NCBI GenBank assembly: GCA_964394665.1
Contig: CAYMYN010000032.1
Span: 1 to 48,210, forward strand
Source: CAYMYN01 sp964394665
GTDB taxonomy: Bacteria; Planctomycetota; UBA1135; GCA-002686595
Direction: 5' to 3'
Length of the DNA: 48,210 nucleotides
Shown here one piece after another: positions 17,991 through 25,640 of the stretch. A program made the position numbers and the translations under genes. Each line of letters opens with the position of its first letter. The stretch's first letter is position 1. A model generated the notes under the pieces. That model worked only from the letters and a program-made list of their open reading frames with translations. It was not told where the DNA came from and did not search any database.

Positions 17991-19940
17991 ATGTCTCGAT
18001 CCGCACACGAACGACATGCAGCGGGGGCCGTTCGCGCGCTCGGGGCCGCCGTCCTCTGGGCTCCGCTCTGGATCCCGATCGGGTTGTCGGCGGCCTGCGC
18101 CGGCGAGCCGACCCTGCCCGCGGCCCTGTTCCAGCGCGAGCTCTTCTCGTTGCTCGATGGGGAGCGGCTCGAGCTGGTGGAGCACGGCGGAGATCTCCCG
18201 CCGCGGGTGGAGCTGGTGACCCCCAGCAATGCCCATGCGCGCCAATTGGGCACGGCACCCGCGATCGTGCTCGCCCCCCCGGCGGTGTTGCGCGCGCGCC
18301 TGCCGCACGACCTGCCGCCCCGGGCGCGCCTGGAGTTGGCCCTCGCGCTGCACCCCGATTCGTACGCCGTGGACTCGACCGCCGCGGTGCGCCTGCGGGT
18401 CGCGCTCGACGGCGTGGTCCGAGCGGAGCCTGTGCGCCGAGCGGGCGCCGCGGTGCGCCCGCCGGCCCGCGCCTGGGAGGAATTCGAGCTGGACGTGGAG
18501 CGAGGCCAGGAGCTCGAGCTGAGCGCCGAGTTCGACGGCGAACCCTGCGCCGCCACGCGCGTGGCCTTCGGACGCCTGATCGTCACGGCGCCGGTCGAGA
18601 CCCGACGCGTGGCCGCCTCGCGCGAGCGGCCGAACCTCGTGTTGCTCGTCATCGACACCCTGCGCGCCGACCGCCTGGGGACCTACGGCTACGGGCGCGA
18701 GACGAGCCCGATCCTGGATGCCCTGGCGGCCCGCGGCGTCGTGTTCGAGCGCGCCTTCGCGCCCTCGCCCTGGACCTGGCCCTCGACGGCGTCGCTGTTG
18801 ACGGGCCTCGACCCGCCGGAGCACGGCGTGCTCGACTTCACCTCCTGCTGGTTGGCGGGCGAGCTGCGCACCCTGGCCGAGCACCTGCGCGACGCGGGCT
18901 TCGCCACCGCCGCCGGCTCCGCGAATCCGCTCGTGATCGCGGGCAAGAACTTCCACCGCGGGTTCGACGAGTTCCACGAGGTCCACCGCGCCGATGCCTG
19001 GAAGGTCCTGGCCCGCGTCGAGCCCTGGCTGCGCGCCCGCGGCCCGGAGCGGTTCTTCCTCTACCTGCACCTGTTCGAGCCCCACGCGCCGTACGAGCCG
19101 CGCTCGGACACCCACGCGCCCTGGCTCGATGGGGTCAGCGCACCCGAGGGCTGGCGCCGGGACGCGGTCGCGCAGATCCTGCGACGGCGGTACTCGGGGG
19201 AAGTGATCGACGGCCGCCAGCTCGAGCGGCTGGTCGAGCACGCATCGGACCTCTACGACGGCGAGATCGCGACCGTCGACCGCGCGCTGGGCGACTTGGT
19301 GGCCCTACTCACCGAGCTGGGCGTGCTCGAGCGCACGCTCATCGCCGTGACGAGCGACCACGGCGAGGAGTTCCTCGAGCACGGCCAGTACGGCCACACC
19401 AAGCAGCTCCACGTCGAGAGCGTGCGCGTGCCGTTGATCCTCGCCGGGCCCGGGCTCGAGCCCGCACGCTTCGCGGAACCGGTCGACCTCACTAGTCTGC
19501 CGGGCACCCTGCTCGAGTGCTTGGGCGTGCCGCGCGGCGCCTTTCCCAGCGGACCGAACCTGCTCGACCCGCGCGAGCGCGCGGCGGCCCGGCCGATCTT
19601 CGCCTCGACCCAGAAGGGGACCTGGATCGATGCCGACGGTCTGGGACGCGGGGGAGTCGCGCCGACCCACGCGGTGCGCCTGGGCGACGAGCTCCTGATC
19701 TGGAGACCCGCGCACCCCGGCGATCCGCTGGGCGAGGCGCTGCGCCTGTTCGATCTCGCGCGCGATCCCCTGGAGCAGGAGGATCTCGCCGCACGACGCC
19801 CCGAACGCACGCGTGCCTTGAGGCAACTCATCGCCGAGTGGCTGGCGCAGGGTGCCGCGCGCCGGCCCTACGCCGTGCACGGCGGCGCCGAGACCATCGA
19901 GCAACTGCGCGCTCTGGGGTACATCGACGACCAGGACTGA
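17991..19940 (+). CDS. sulfatase-superfamily hydrolase/transferase with Thr nucleophile
   Basis: A 649-residue protein. An N-terminal hydrophobic stretch ('GAAVLWAPLWIPIGLSAACA') suggests export. Residues about 40-200 are a beta-rich region with no recognised family. From 'RPNLVLLVIDTLRADRLG' onward is an alkaline-phosphatase/sulfatase fold with metal sites (Asp in 'VIDTLR', 'SDHGEEFLEHGQYGH'). The nucleophile position, normally Cys/Ser in C/S-x-P-x-R, reads T262-W-P-S-T. Thr cannot become formylglycine, so it is not a classical sulfatase; Thr is the nucleophile in phosphoethanolamine transferases and lipoteichoic-acid synthases of this superfamily. A phospho- or sulfo-transfer/hydrolysis role at the cell envelope is inferred. 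ATG at 17991 precedes the signal sequence. It converges with the next gene (24-base gap). Confidence 0.8.
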   Translation: MSRSAHERHAAGAVRALGAAVLWAPLWIPIGLSAACAGEPTLPAALFQRELFSLLDGERLELVEHGGDLPPRVELVTPSNAHARQLGTAPAIVLAPPAVLRARLPHDLPPRARLELALALHPDSYAVDSTAAVRLRVALDGVVRAEPVRRAGAAVRPPARAWEEFELDVERGQELELSAEFDGEPCAATRVAFGRLIVTAPVETRRVAASRERPNLVLLVIDTLRADRLGTYGYGRETSPILDALAARGVVFERAFAPSPWTWPSTASLLTGLDPPEHGVLDFTSCWLAGELRTLAEHLRDAGFATAAGSANPLVIAGKNFHRGFDEFHEVHRADAWKVLARVEPWLRARGPERFFLYLHLFEPHAPYEPRSDTHAPWLDGVSAPEGWRRDAVAQILRRRYSGEVIDGRQLERLVEHASDLYDGEIATVDRALGDLVALLTELGVLERTLIAVTSDHGEEFLEHGQYGHTKQLHVESVRVPLILAGPGLEPARFAEPVDLTSLPGTLLECLGVPRGAFPSGPNLLDPRERAAARPIFASTQKGTWIDADGLGRGGVAPTHAVRLGDELLIWRPAHPGDPLGEALRLFDLARDPLEQEDLAARRPERTRALRQLIAEWLAQGAARRPYAVHGGAETIEQLRALGYIDDQD

Positions 19941-19964
19941 AACGGTGGCCGACCCGTGTCAGGC

Positions 19965-21599
19965 TCAGGCGAGCACGGCGCCGTCGCCCAGCCACTGGGG
20001 GCCGGTCCAGGGCGCGCCCTCGAGCCAGATGCGGGCCAGGAACGCGACCCGCTCCCCGCGCAGGGCCTCGAGGGTGACGGCGCGCTCCGTCTGGCCTTCG
20101 AGGGCCGACTTGGGGACGTTCACGGCGAAGCCGCAGCGGCGCGCGTTCTCGGCGCGGGGGTGGGCCTGGGCGACGTCGGGGCGCTCGACGGGCTCGGCGC
20201 GCAGGCGCTGCCCGTCCGGCAGGGCGAACACGATCGCGTCGGCGGCGCCGCGCCCGAGCAACAACCAGCCCGCGAGGTGCAGCACCTCGCCCGCGTCCTG
20301 CCGGGCCTCGAGGAACCCGATCGCCGTGCGCGCGGCCGGCGCGCCGCGCTCGCCGCGGCCGTTGCCTGCCACGGCCTCGCCCACGACCCGCAGCGCGCCG
20401 TCGAAGGCGGCCAGCGAACGCTCGATGGCCGCGTCGTCGTGCTGCGCGCAGGGGAGCACGTTGCCGTTGCAGAAGACGCCGCGCTCGAGGCATTGCTGGG
20501 CGAAGAGCGCGTTGAGCTCGGGGTGGGCGAGCCCGCCCTGGTCCTCGAACCCGACCGTCATGCGCGCCGGCGGGCCGGAGAGCCGGCAGCGCACGCCGTG
20601 GCGCGCCGCGGAAGCCTGGAACGCGGCGCGCACTCGCTCGCCGATCGCGGCCACGCGCTCGGGCACGCGCTCCGAAGCGAGCGTGCGCAGCGTCGCCCGC
20701 GCGGCGGCGAGGCTGAGCGTCTCGCCGCGGAAGGTCATGCCGAAGGCCACCTCGCGCGCGGTCTCCATGGTGCGGCGCGGGCCGACCAGGGCCGAGAGCG
20801 GCATCCCGTTGGCGAGCGACTTCCCCAGGCACGCCAGGTCCGGCTCGACGCCCACGAAGGCCTGGCCGCCGCCGAGCCCGAGGCGGAAGGCGGTCACGAC
20901 CTCGTCGAACACGAGCAGCGCGCCGGCGCGGGTCACGAGCTCGCGCACGCCCTGCATGTAGCCGGGACTGGGCAGGCGCTCGCGCACGGGCTCCATCACC
21001 ACGGCGGCCACGCGTTTCTTGTAGCGCCGCAGGAGCCGCTCCAGCGCGTCCAGGTCGTCGTAGGGGAAGGGGTGGATCCGCTCGCGCAGGGACTCCGGCG
21101 TGCCGCGCACCGCGGGGTTCGTGCACACGAACCAGTCGTGGAAGCCGTGCATGCCGTAGTGCAGGATCACCTCGCGGCCCGTGCGAGCGCGCGCGATCCG
21201 CAGGGCTCCGGTCAGGGCGTCGGAGCCGTTCTTGCCGAAGGCGACCATCTCGGCGCAGGGCACGAGCTCGGTGATCGTGCGCGCCACCTCGATCTCGAGC
21301 GGGTGCATCAGGGAGAGCGTCGGCCCGCAGGCGAGCTGCTCCACGATCGCCTCCTCGACGGCCGGGTGGCGATAGCCCAGCAGGGCCGGGCCGCCGGCGA
21401 AGACCCAGTCGACGTAGGCGCGGCCCTCGAGGTCTGTCAGCTCGCAGCCGCGGGCGGCGGCGGCGAAGTGCGGGAAGGTGGCCGCGTCGTCCCACAGGAG
21501 CGGTCGCTGCAGGATGCTGTCCAGGTTTCCGTAAGGCAGCAGGCGGCGCGCGTCCCGGAGGAGCTCGGCGGTCCGGCGCGGGGGGGAGGGGGGCGGCAT
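19965..21599 (-). CDS. class III PLP aminotransferase (glutamate-semialdehyde mutase-like) with extra C-terminal domain
   Basis: A 544-residue protein. Residues 1 to about 430 are a fold-type I aminotransferase of class III: 'GRAYVDWVFAGGPALLGYRH', 'FGKNGSDALTGALRIAR', the PLP-binding 'LLVFDEVVTAFR' and the Schiff-base Lys260 in 'LGKSLANGMPLSAL'. This type includes HemL and many sugar or natural-product aminotransferases and 2,1-aminomutases. The last 110 residues are extra: a beta-rich segment ('EVLHLAGWLLLGRGAADAIV', 'ERPDVAQAHPRAENARRCGF') resembling small domains appended to glycosyltransferases and methyltransferases of surface glycan clusters. A glycan or polysaccharide-modifying role is an inference from that domain. 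The start at 21599 leaves only 8 bases to the divergent gene, so the true start may be further inside. Confidence 0.75.
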   Translation of the reverse strand: MPPPSPPRRTAELLRDARRLLPYGNLDSILQRPLLWDDAATFPHFAAAARGCELTDLEGRAYVDWVFAGGPALLGYRHPAVEEAIVEQLACGPTLSLMHPLEIEVARTITELVPCAEMVAFGKNGSDALTGALRIARARTGREVILHYGMHGFHDWFVCTNPAVRGTPESLRERIHPFPYDDLDALERLLRRYKKRVAAVVMEPVRERLPSPGYMQGVRELVTRAGALLVFDEVVTAFRLGLGGGQAFVGVEPDLACLGKSLANGMPLSALVGPRRTMETAREVAFGMTFRGETLSLAAARATLRTLASERVPERVAAIGERVRAAFQASAARHGVRCRLSGPPARMTVGFEDQGGLAHPELNALFAQQCLERGVFCNGNVLPCAQHDDAAIERSLAAFDGALRVVGEAVAGNGRGERGAPAARTAIGFLEARQDAGEVLHLAGWLLLGRGAADAIVFALPDGQRLRAEPVERPDVAQAHPRAENARRCGFAVNVPKSALEGQTERAVTLEALRGERVAFLARIWLEGAPWTGPQWLGDGAVLA

Positions 21600-21607
21600 G
21601 CCGGCCA

Positions 21608-23305
21608 GTGTTCGGCTCGATCGCCCCGCGGCTCAAGTCGGGACGGGGGTCGAGCCGATCGACCCGCAACCCCCGCCCCCTGTCCCCGGCGTTCCGAGCA
21701 CCCTGCTTGACCCTCCCGACCCCGCGGCAGTTCGCGAACGGATTGCTCGGTGCCCGCGCCTTCCAGCACGGGGACGCGCTCGCGCTCCATCAGCCGCTCG
21801 AGCTGCACCTCCAAGTCTCCTCGGGCTGCAACCTCGACTGCTTCATGTGCAGCGAGCACCTGCGCCCCGTCGGCGCGCGCCACGGCCGCAACCTCAAGGT
21901 GCTGCCGGAGGAGGTCTTCGCGCGCCTCGAGGCCGAGGTCTTCCCGTACTCCGAGCGTGTCTACTTCGGCGTCGGCGGCGAGCCCATGCTGGCGCCCGAG
22001 CTGCCGGGCTGGATCGAGCGCGCGCGGCGCCACAACCAGGTCGTCCACCTGACGACCAACGGGACGCGGATCTCGACCGACGCCATCGCCGAGGTCCTGG
22101 CCCGCGACGTCGCCTCGATCGAGATCTCGATCGACGGCGCCACGGCCGAGACCTACGAGCGCATCCGCTTCGGCGCGCGCTTCGACGTCCTGCAGCGGAA
22201 CTTCGAGCGCCTGGACCGCGCGCGCCGCGCCCTGCCGCCGGCCGAGCGCGCCCGCGTGCGCCTGTGCTTCGTGATCCTGCGCAGCAACGTGCACGAGCTG
22301 GCGCCCCTCGTCGAGCTGGCGGCCAGGCACGGGATCGAGTCGGTGGCGGCCTGGCACGTCATCCCCGTCACGCCCGAGGGGGAGGCCGAGTCGATCGCCG
22401 ACGAGCCCGCGCTGTGGGTACCGCACGTGGAACGGGCCCGCGCGCGGGCCCGCGAGCTCGGCGTGGAGATCGACCTGCCCTTCGAGGCGCGTTCGGTGCG
22501 CGCAGGGGCCGACGCGGCACCCGGTTCCGCCGACGCGGCCCCGCGCAGCGCGGCGACCGCCGAGCTGCGCGCCCGCGACGCGCAGGCCCAGCTCGCGGCG
22601 TCCAGCGCGCCGCCGCCGCCGCACGCGCCGCCCTCCAGCGGGACGCGCTCGAGCGAGCGCGCCGCCAACCCGCTCGTGGTGCTCCAGCCCCCGGTCGGCC
22701 CGCGCGTGCACTGCCACATGCCGACCTTGGCGCTGTACGTCTTCTACGACGGGCGCGTCTACCCCTGCGGCCATCCGCACGTGCACCTGGGCTCGCCGCT
22801 CGGCGACCTCACGCGCCAGAGCTTTGCCGAGGTCTGGAACGGCCGGGCCTACCGCAACCTGCGCGCCGGCCTGGCGCGCGGCGAAGCGCCGCCGGTGTGC
22901 CGCGACTGCGCCGTCGTGCGCGGCTGCGCTCCCGGTCGGCGCGACACCCCCGAGGCGGTGGCCGGATCGGACCTCGGGGCTTGGTACGGCGAGCGGGACC
23001 TGGCGCCGTTCCCGATCCCTCCGTCCGGCGCCCGGACCGAGCTCGCGGCCGCGAGCGAGGTCGGGGATCCGCGCGCGGCGGCGCAGCTCGCCGCCTGGAA
23101 GGCGCGCGCCCTGGCCGCGGAGCGCGAACGCGCCCTGCTCGCCGAACGCGCCGGCGCCATCGCGGGCCACCTCGCCGAACACGCGTTGCACGCCCGGGCC
23201 CTCGAGGCCCAGGTCGGTCGGCCCCTGCGCCACACGCGGATCTTCCTGCGCCGGTTGCTCGGCCGCGACGCGCCCCCCAGCCCCGTGCGCCCCACCGGTT
23301 CCTGA
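21608..23305 (+). CDS. radical SAM protein with SPASM-like C-terminal cluster domain
   Basis: A 565-residue protein with the radical-SAM cluster motif CX3CX2C at 'CNLDCFMC' (Cys74, Cys78, Cys81) and the barrel pattern that follows ('VYFGVGGEPML', 'LTTNGTRIS', 'SIEISIDGATAETYERIRFG'). Cysteines at 'HCHMPTLALYVFYDGRVYPC' and 'VCRDCAVVRGC' look like a SPASM/Twitch auxiliary cluster. Such enzymes mature peptides or modify sugars and cofactors. A variable Ala/Pro linker (about 300-355) interrupts the protein. The C-terminus has an Ala/Arg/Glu helix and a basic 'RHTRIFLRRLLGRD' tail, similar to tails of membrane-near glycosyltransferases. The first about 45 residues are low-complexity Arg/Pro and may not be translated; TTG at 21743 is an alternative start. 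Its substrate is unknown. Confidence 0.75.
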   Translation: MFGSIAPRLKSGRGSSRSTRNPRPLSPAFRAPCLTLPTPRQFANGLLGARAFQHGDALALHQPLELHLQVSSGCNLDCFMCSEHLRPVGARHGRNLKVLPEEVFARLEAEVFPYSERVYFGVGGEPMLAPELPGWIERARRHNQVVHLTTNGTRISTDAIAEVLARDVASIEISIDGATAETYERIRFGARFDVLQRNFERLDRARRALPPAERARVRLCFVILRSNVHELAPLVELAARHGIESVAAWHVIPVTPEGEAESIADEPALWVPHVERARARARELGVEIDLPFEARSVRAGADAAPGSADAAPRSAATAELRARDAQAQLAASSAPPPPHAPPSSGTRSSERAANPLVVLQPPVGPRVHCHMPTLALYVFYDGRVYPCGHPHVHLGSPLGDLTRQSFAEVWNGRAYRNLRAGLARGEAPPVCRDCAVVRGCAPGRRDTPEAVAGSDLGAWYGERDLAPFPIPPSGARTELAAASEVGDPRAAAQLAAWKARALAAERERALLAERAGAIAGHLAEHALHARALEAQVGRPLRHTRIFLRRLLGRDAPPSPVRPTGS

Positions 23306-23325
23306 CCCCGCTCGAGCGAGCTGGA

Positions 23326-24528
23326 TCAGGCGCGGGCGCTGGAGGGGGTCCAGTCGAGGCGCTTGCCGGTCAGGCGTTCGTACTCGCGTTCGGCGAAGCG
23401 GTCGGTCATGCCGGCGATGTAGTCGCAGACCGCGCGCTCGAGGCCCTCGCGTTCGGCGCTGCCGCGGTAGGCCGAGGGGAGCTCGGCGGGGCGTTCGCGA
23501 TAGGCCTGGAAGAGCGCGTCGATCACGCGGCGGGCGTAGGCCGAGAACTCGACCAACTCGGGGTGGCGATAGAAGCGGCGATAGAGGAACAGGCGCAGCT
23601 CGCGCACCTCGTGGCGCAGCTCGTCGCCGTGGCCGATCAGGAGCCGTTCTTGGCGCCGCGCGTCCTCGGGTCGGCGCAGGCCGGCGCCCGCGAGCCGGCG
23701 GGCGGAGCTCTGGATCAGGTCGTTGAGGCAGATCTTGAGCAGTTGATTCGTGAGGCGTTTCGTCACCAGCCGTCGATCGACGCTGGCGGAGAGGAAGCCC
23801 GGGTGCAGGCGCTCGACCTCGGCCCGCGCGCGGCGCCACAACGCGACCTCGGCCTCGAGCACCGGCTCCTCGAACATGCCCGCGGTCAGGCCGTCCTCGA
23901 CGTCGTGCACGTGGTAGGCGGTCGAGTCCGCGAGGTCGACGACCTGGGCCTCGAGCCAGGGTTGGCGCGGGCGCGGCAGGAGGTCCGCGGGCCAGTCGCG
24001 GTCGTTCTCGTGTTTGAGCAGGGACTCGCGCACCTCGCGCGTGAGGTTGAGGCCCGGGTACTCGGGGCTGCGGCGCTCGAGTCGGTCGACGACGCGCAGG
24101 ACCTGCGCGTTGTGGCGGAACCCGCCGTGCTCGCGCATGCGCTCGTCGAGGGCCTCTTCCCCGCGGTGGCCGAAGGGCGGGTGCCCGATGTCGTGGCACA
24201 GGGCCAAGACCTCGGTCAGGGGCTCGTTGAGGCCCAGGCCGCTGGCGATGCTGCGCGCCACCTGGTGCACCTCGAGCGTGTGCGAGAGGCGCGTGCGTTG
24301 GTGGTCGCCGCGGCGATTGATGAAGACCTGCGTCTTGTACATCAGGCGCCGGAAGGCGGTCGTGTGCACGACCCGATCGCGGTCGCGCTCCCAGGCCGTT
24401 CGCAGGGGATCGGGCGGCTCGGGGTGGCGCCGGCCGGCGGAGGTCGCGCTGCGCTGCGCCCACGGCGCGAGGTCGCGCTCCTCGCGGCGCTCCTTCGCGA
24501 TCCGATCGACGATCCCGTACTCGGTCAT
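23326..24528 (-). CDS. dgt: dGTPase-like HD-domain triphosphohydrolase
   Basis: A 400-residue member of the deoxyguanosinetriphosphate triphosphohydrolase-like family, which splits dNTPs into nucleoside and triphosphate. Recognisable blocks are 'TTAFRRLMYKTQVF', 'TRLSHTLEVHQVAR' (first metal His), 'LALCHDIGHPPFGH' (HD motif and second histidine cluster) and 'QVVDLADSTAYHVHDVEDG' (last metal Asp). Length and order fit the shorter type 2 dGTPase-like group. It converges with the radical-SAM gene (20-base gap) and lies 92 bases after the Gfo/Idh gene; that gap contains nothing I recognise. ATG at 24528. Confidence 0.92.
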   Translation of the reverse strand: MTEYGIVDRIAKERREERDLAPWAQRSATSAGRRHPEPPDPLRTAWERDRDRVVHTTAFRRLMYKTQVFINRRGDHQRTRLSHTLEVHQVARSIASGLGLNEPLTEVLALCHDIGHPPFGHRGEEALDERMREHGGFRHNAQVLRVVDRLERRSPEYPGLNLTREVRESLLKHENDRDWPADLLPRPRQPWLEAQVVDLADSTAYHVHDVEDGLTAGMFEEPVLEAEVALWRRARAEVERLHPGFLSASVDRRLVTKRLTNQLLKICLNDLIQSSARRLAGAGLRRPEDARRQERLLIGHGDELRHEVRELRLFLYRRFYRHPELVEFSAYARRVIDALFQAYRERPAELPSAYRGSAEREGLERAVCDYIAGMTDRFAEREYERLTGKRLDWTPSSARA

Positions 24529-24620
24529 GCTTCGCCTGCGTGTTCCCTACGACCGCCCGCCCGCGCGCCGGTGACCCTTGTACCCGCCGGAACCGTCCCG
24601 CGGGCAGGGGGCGGGCCGGG

Positions 24621-25640
24621 TCAACGCAGGAAGCGGGCCAGCGGCGTGCCCGGCCCGGTCAGGGGGTTCGCGAGCCAGCGGCCGAACTTGTCGAGGTGGT
24701 AGTCGACCACCATGTCCTCGAGGCCGAGCTCGAGGGCGTAGCCCCGGCCGGCGAGGGCCGCGCGGAAGGCGCGCCGCAGGCCGACGCGCTTCATCCCCCG
24801 CATCCAACCGAAGACGCCCGGGCCCTCGGGGGTTCCCATCAGGCTCGCCTCGGCGGGCTCGAGGTCGGCGCGCAAGTCGCCGGCCGCGAAGCCCAGGCAG
24901 CGACCGCCTTCGACGCGCGGCGCGAGCTCGACGTGATCCCCGTCGGCGCCCAGGGGGTGGTCGGCCAACGTGCCGCGCTCGCAGGCCAGCAGCAGCCGCC
25001 CGGCGCGGTAGTCCCGCGGCTCGAGCATCAGCGCGCGCCGGCCGCGCTCGAAGCGCAGCTCGCGCAGCGCGGGGCGCCCGCCCAGGGAGCGGCGTCGGCC
25101 GGAGCGCACGCTCCCGCCGTCCAGCACGCGCCGCGCCAACGCGACCCCGTGGTAGGCCCAGGCCGAGTGCGAGAACACGACGCTCCTCGGCGCGCCGAGC
25201 ACGCCGGCCGCGAGGGCCGCGTCGAGCGGGTCGAGGCAGGGCAGCAGCACGCAGTCCTCGGCCACGAAGGTGCGCGCGAAGCGCCGCAGCAGGGGAGCGT
25301 GCCCCAGGTGCTTGTAGAGCAGCACCGGGGTTTCGACGAGCAGGGTCGTCGCGCTGGGATCCAGGTTCGAGAGGTGCGCCAGCACCTCGGGCGTCGAGGC
25401 CTTGGCCACGGCCACGAAACACAGCTCGACCCCGCGCAGGCGCGCGGCGTCGAGCGCGGCGAGGGGTTCGACCTCGACGGCCGGGAAGGGCGGCGCGTGG
25501 GGCGCCGGCTCCAGGCGGCGCGCGCCGCGCGCGAAGACGCCCGCCAGCTCGAGCTCGCCCGCCAGGCTCGCGATCACCGGCAGGACGGCTTCCTGGACGC
25601 GTTGGCCGGCGCCGACGACGAGCGCGCGCGCGGGGCTCAC
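24621..25640 (-). CDS. Gfo/Idh/MocA-like protein lacking the EKP lysine
   Basis: A 339-residue protein with an N-terminal NAD(P)-binding fold ('ALVVGAGQRVQEAVLPVI'). A second strand-turn region, 'LVETPVLLYKHLGH', aligns with the 'EKP' element of Gfo/Idh/MocA dehydrogenases. Here the motif is E-T-P, so the usual catalytic Lys is missing. The C-terminal half ('FSHSAWAYHGVALARRVLDG', 'ALELGLEDMVVDYHLDKFG') fits the substrate-binding alpha/beta domain. The protein may bind NAD without normal dehydrogenase chemistry, or use another base. GTG at 25640 overlaps the GMC oxidoreductase stop by GTGA, so the two are probably made together and act in one sugar-oxidation pathway. That shared role is an inference. 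Confidence 0.7.
   Translation of the reverse strand: MSPARALVVGAGQRVQEAVLPVIASLAGELELAGVFARGARRLEPAPHAPPFPAVEVEPLAALDAARLRGVELCFVAVAKASTPEVLAHLSNLDPSATTLLVETPVLLYKHLGHAPLLRRFARTFVAEDCVLLPCLDPLDAALAAGVLGAPRSVVFSHSAWAYHGVALARRVLDGGSVRSGRRRSLGGRPALRELRFERGRRALMLEPRDYRAGRLLLACERGTLADHPLGADGDHVELAPRVEGGRCLGFAAGDLRADLEPAEASLMGTPEGPGVFGWMRGMKRVGLRRAFRAALAGRGYALELGLEDMVVDYHLDKFGRWLANPLTGPGTPLARFLR

Noticed and set aside
22510..22680. frameshift or assembly error in the radical-SAM gene (low-complexity Ala/Pro segment)
   Set aside because: The frame stays open and the SPASM-like cysteines follow in the same frame, so it reads as a variable linker.
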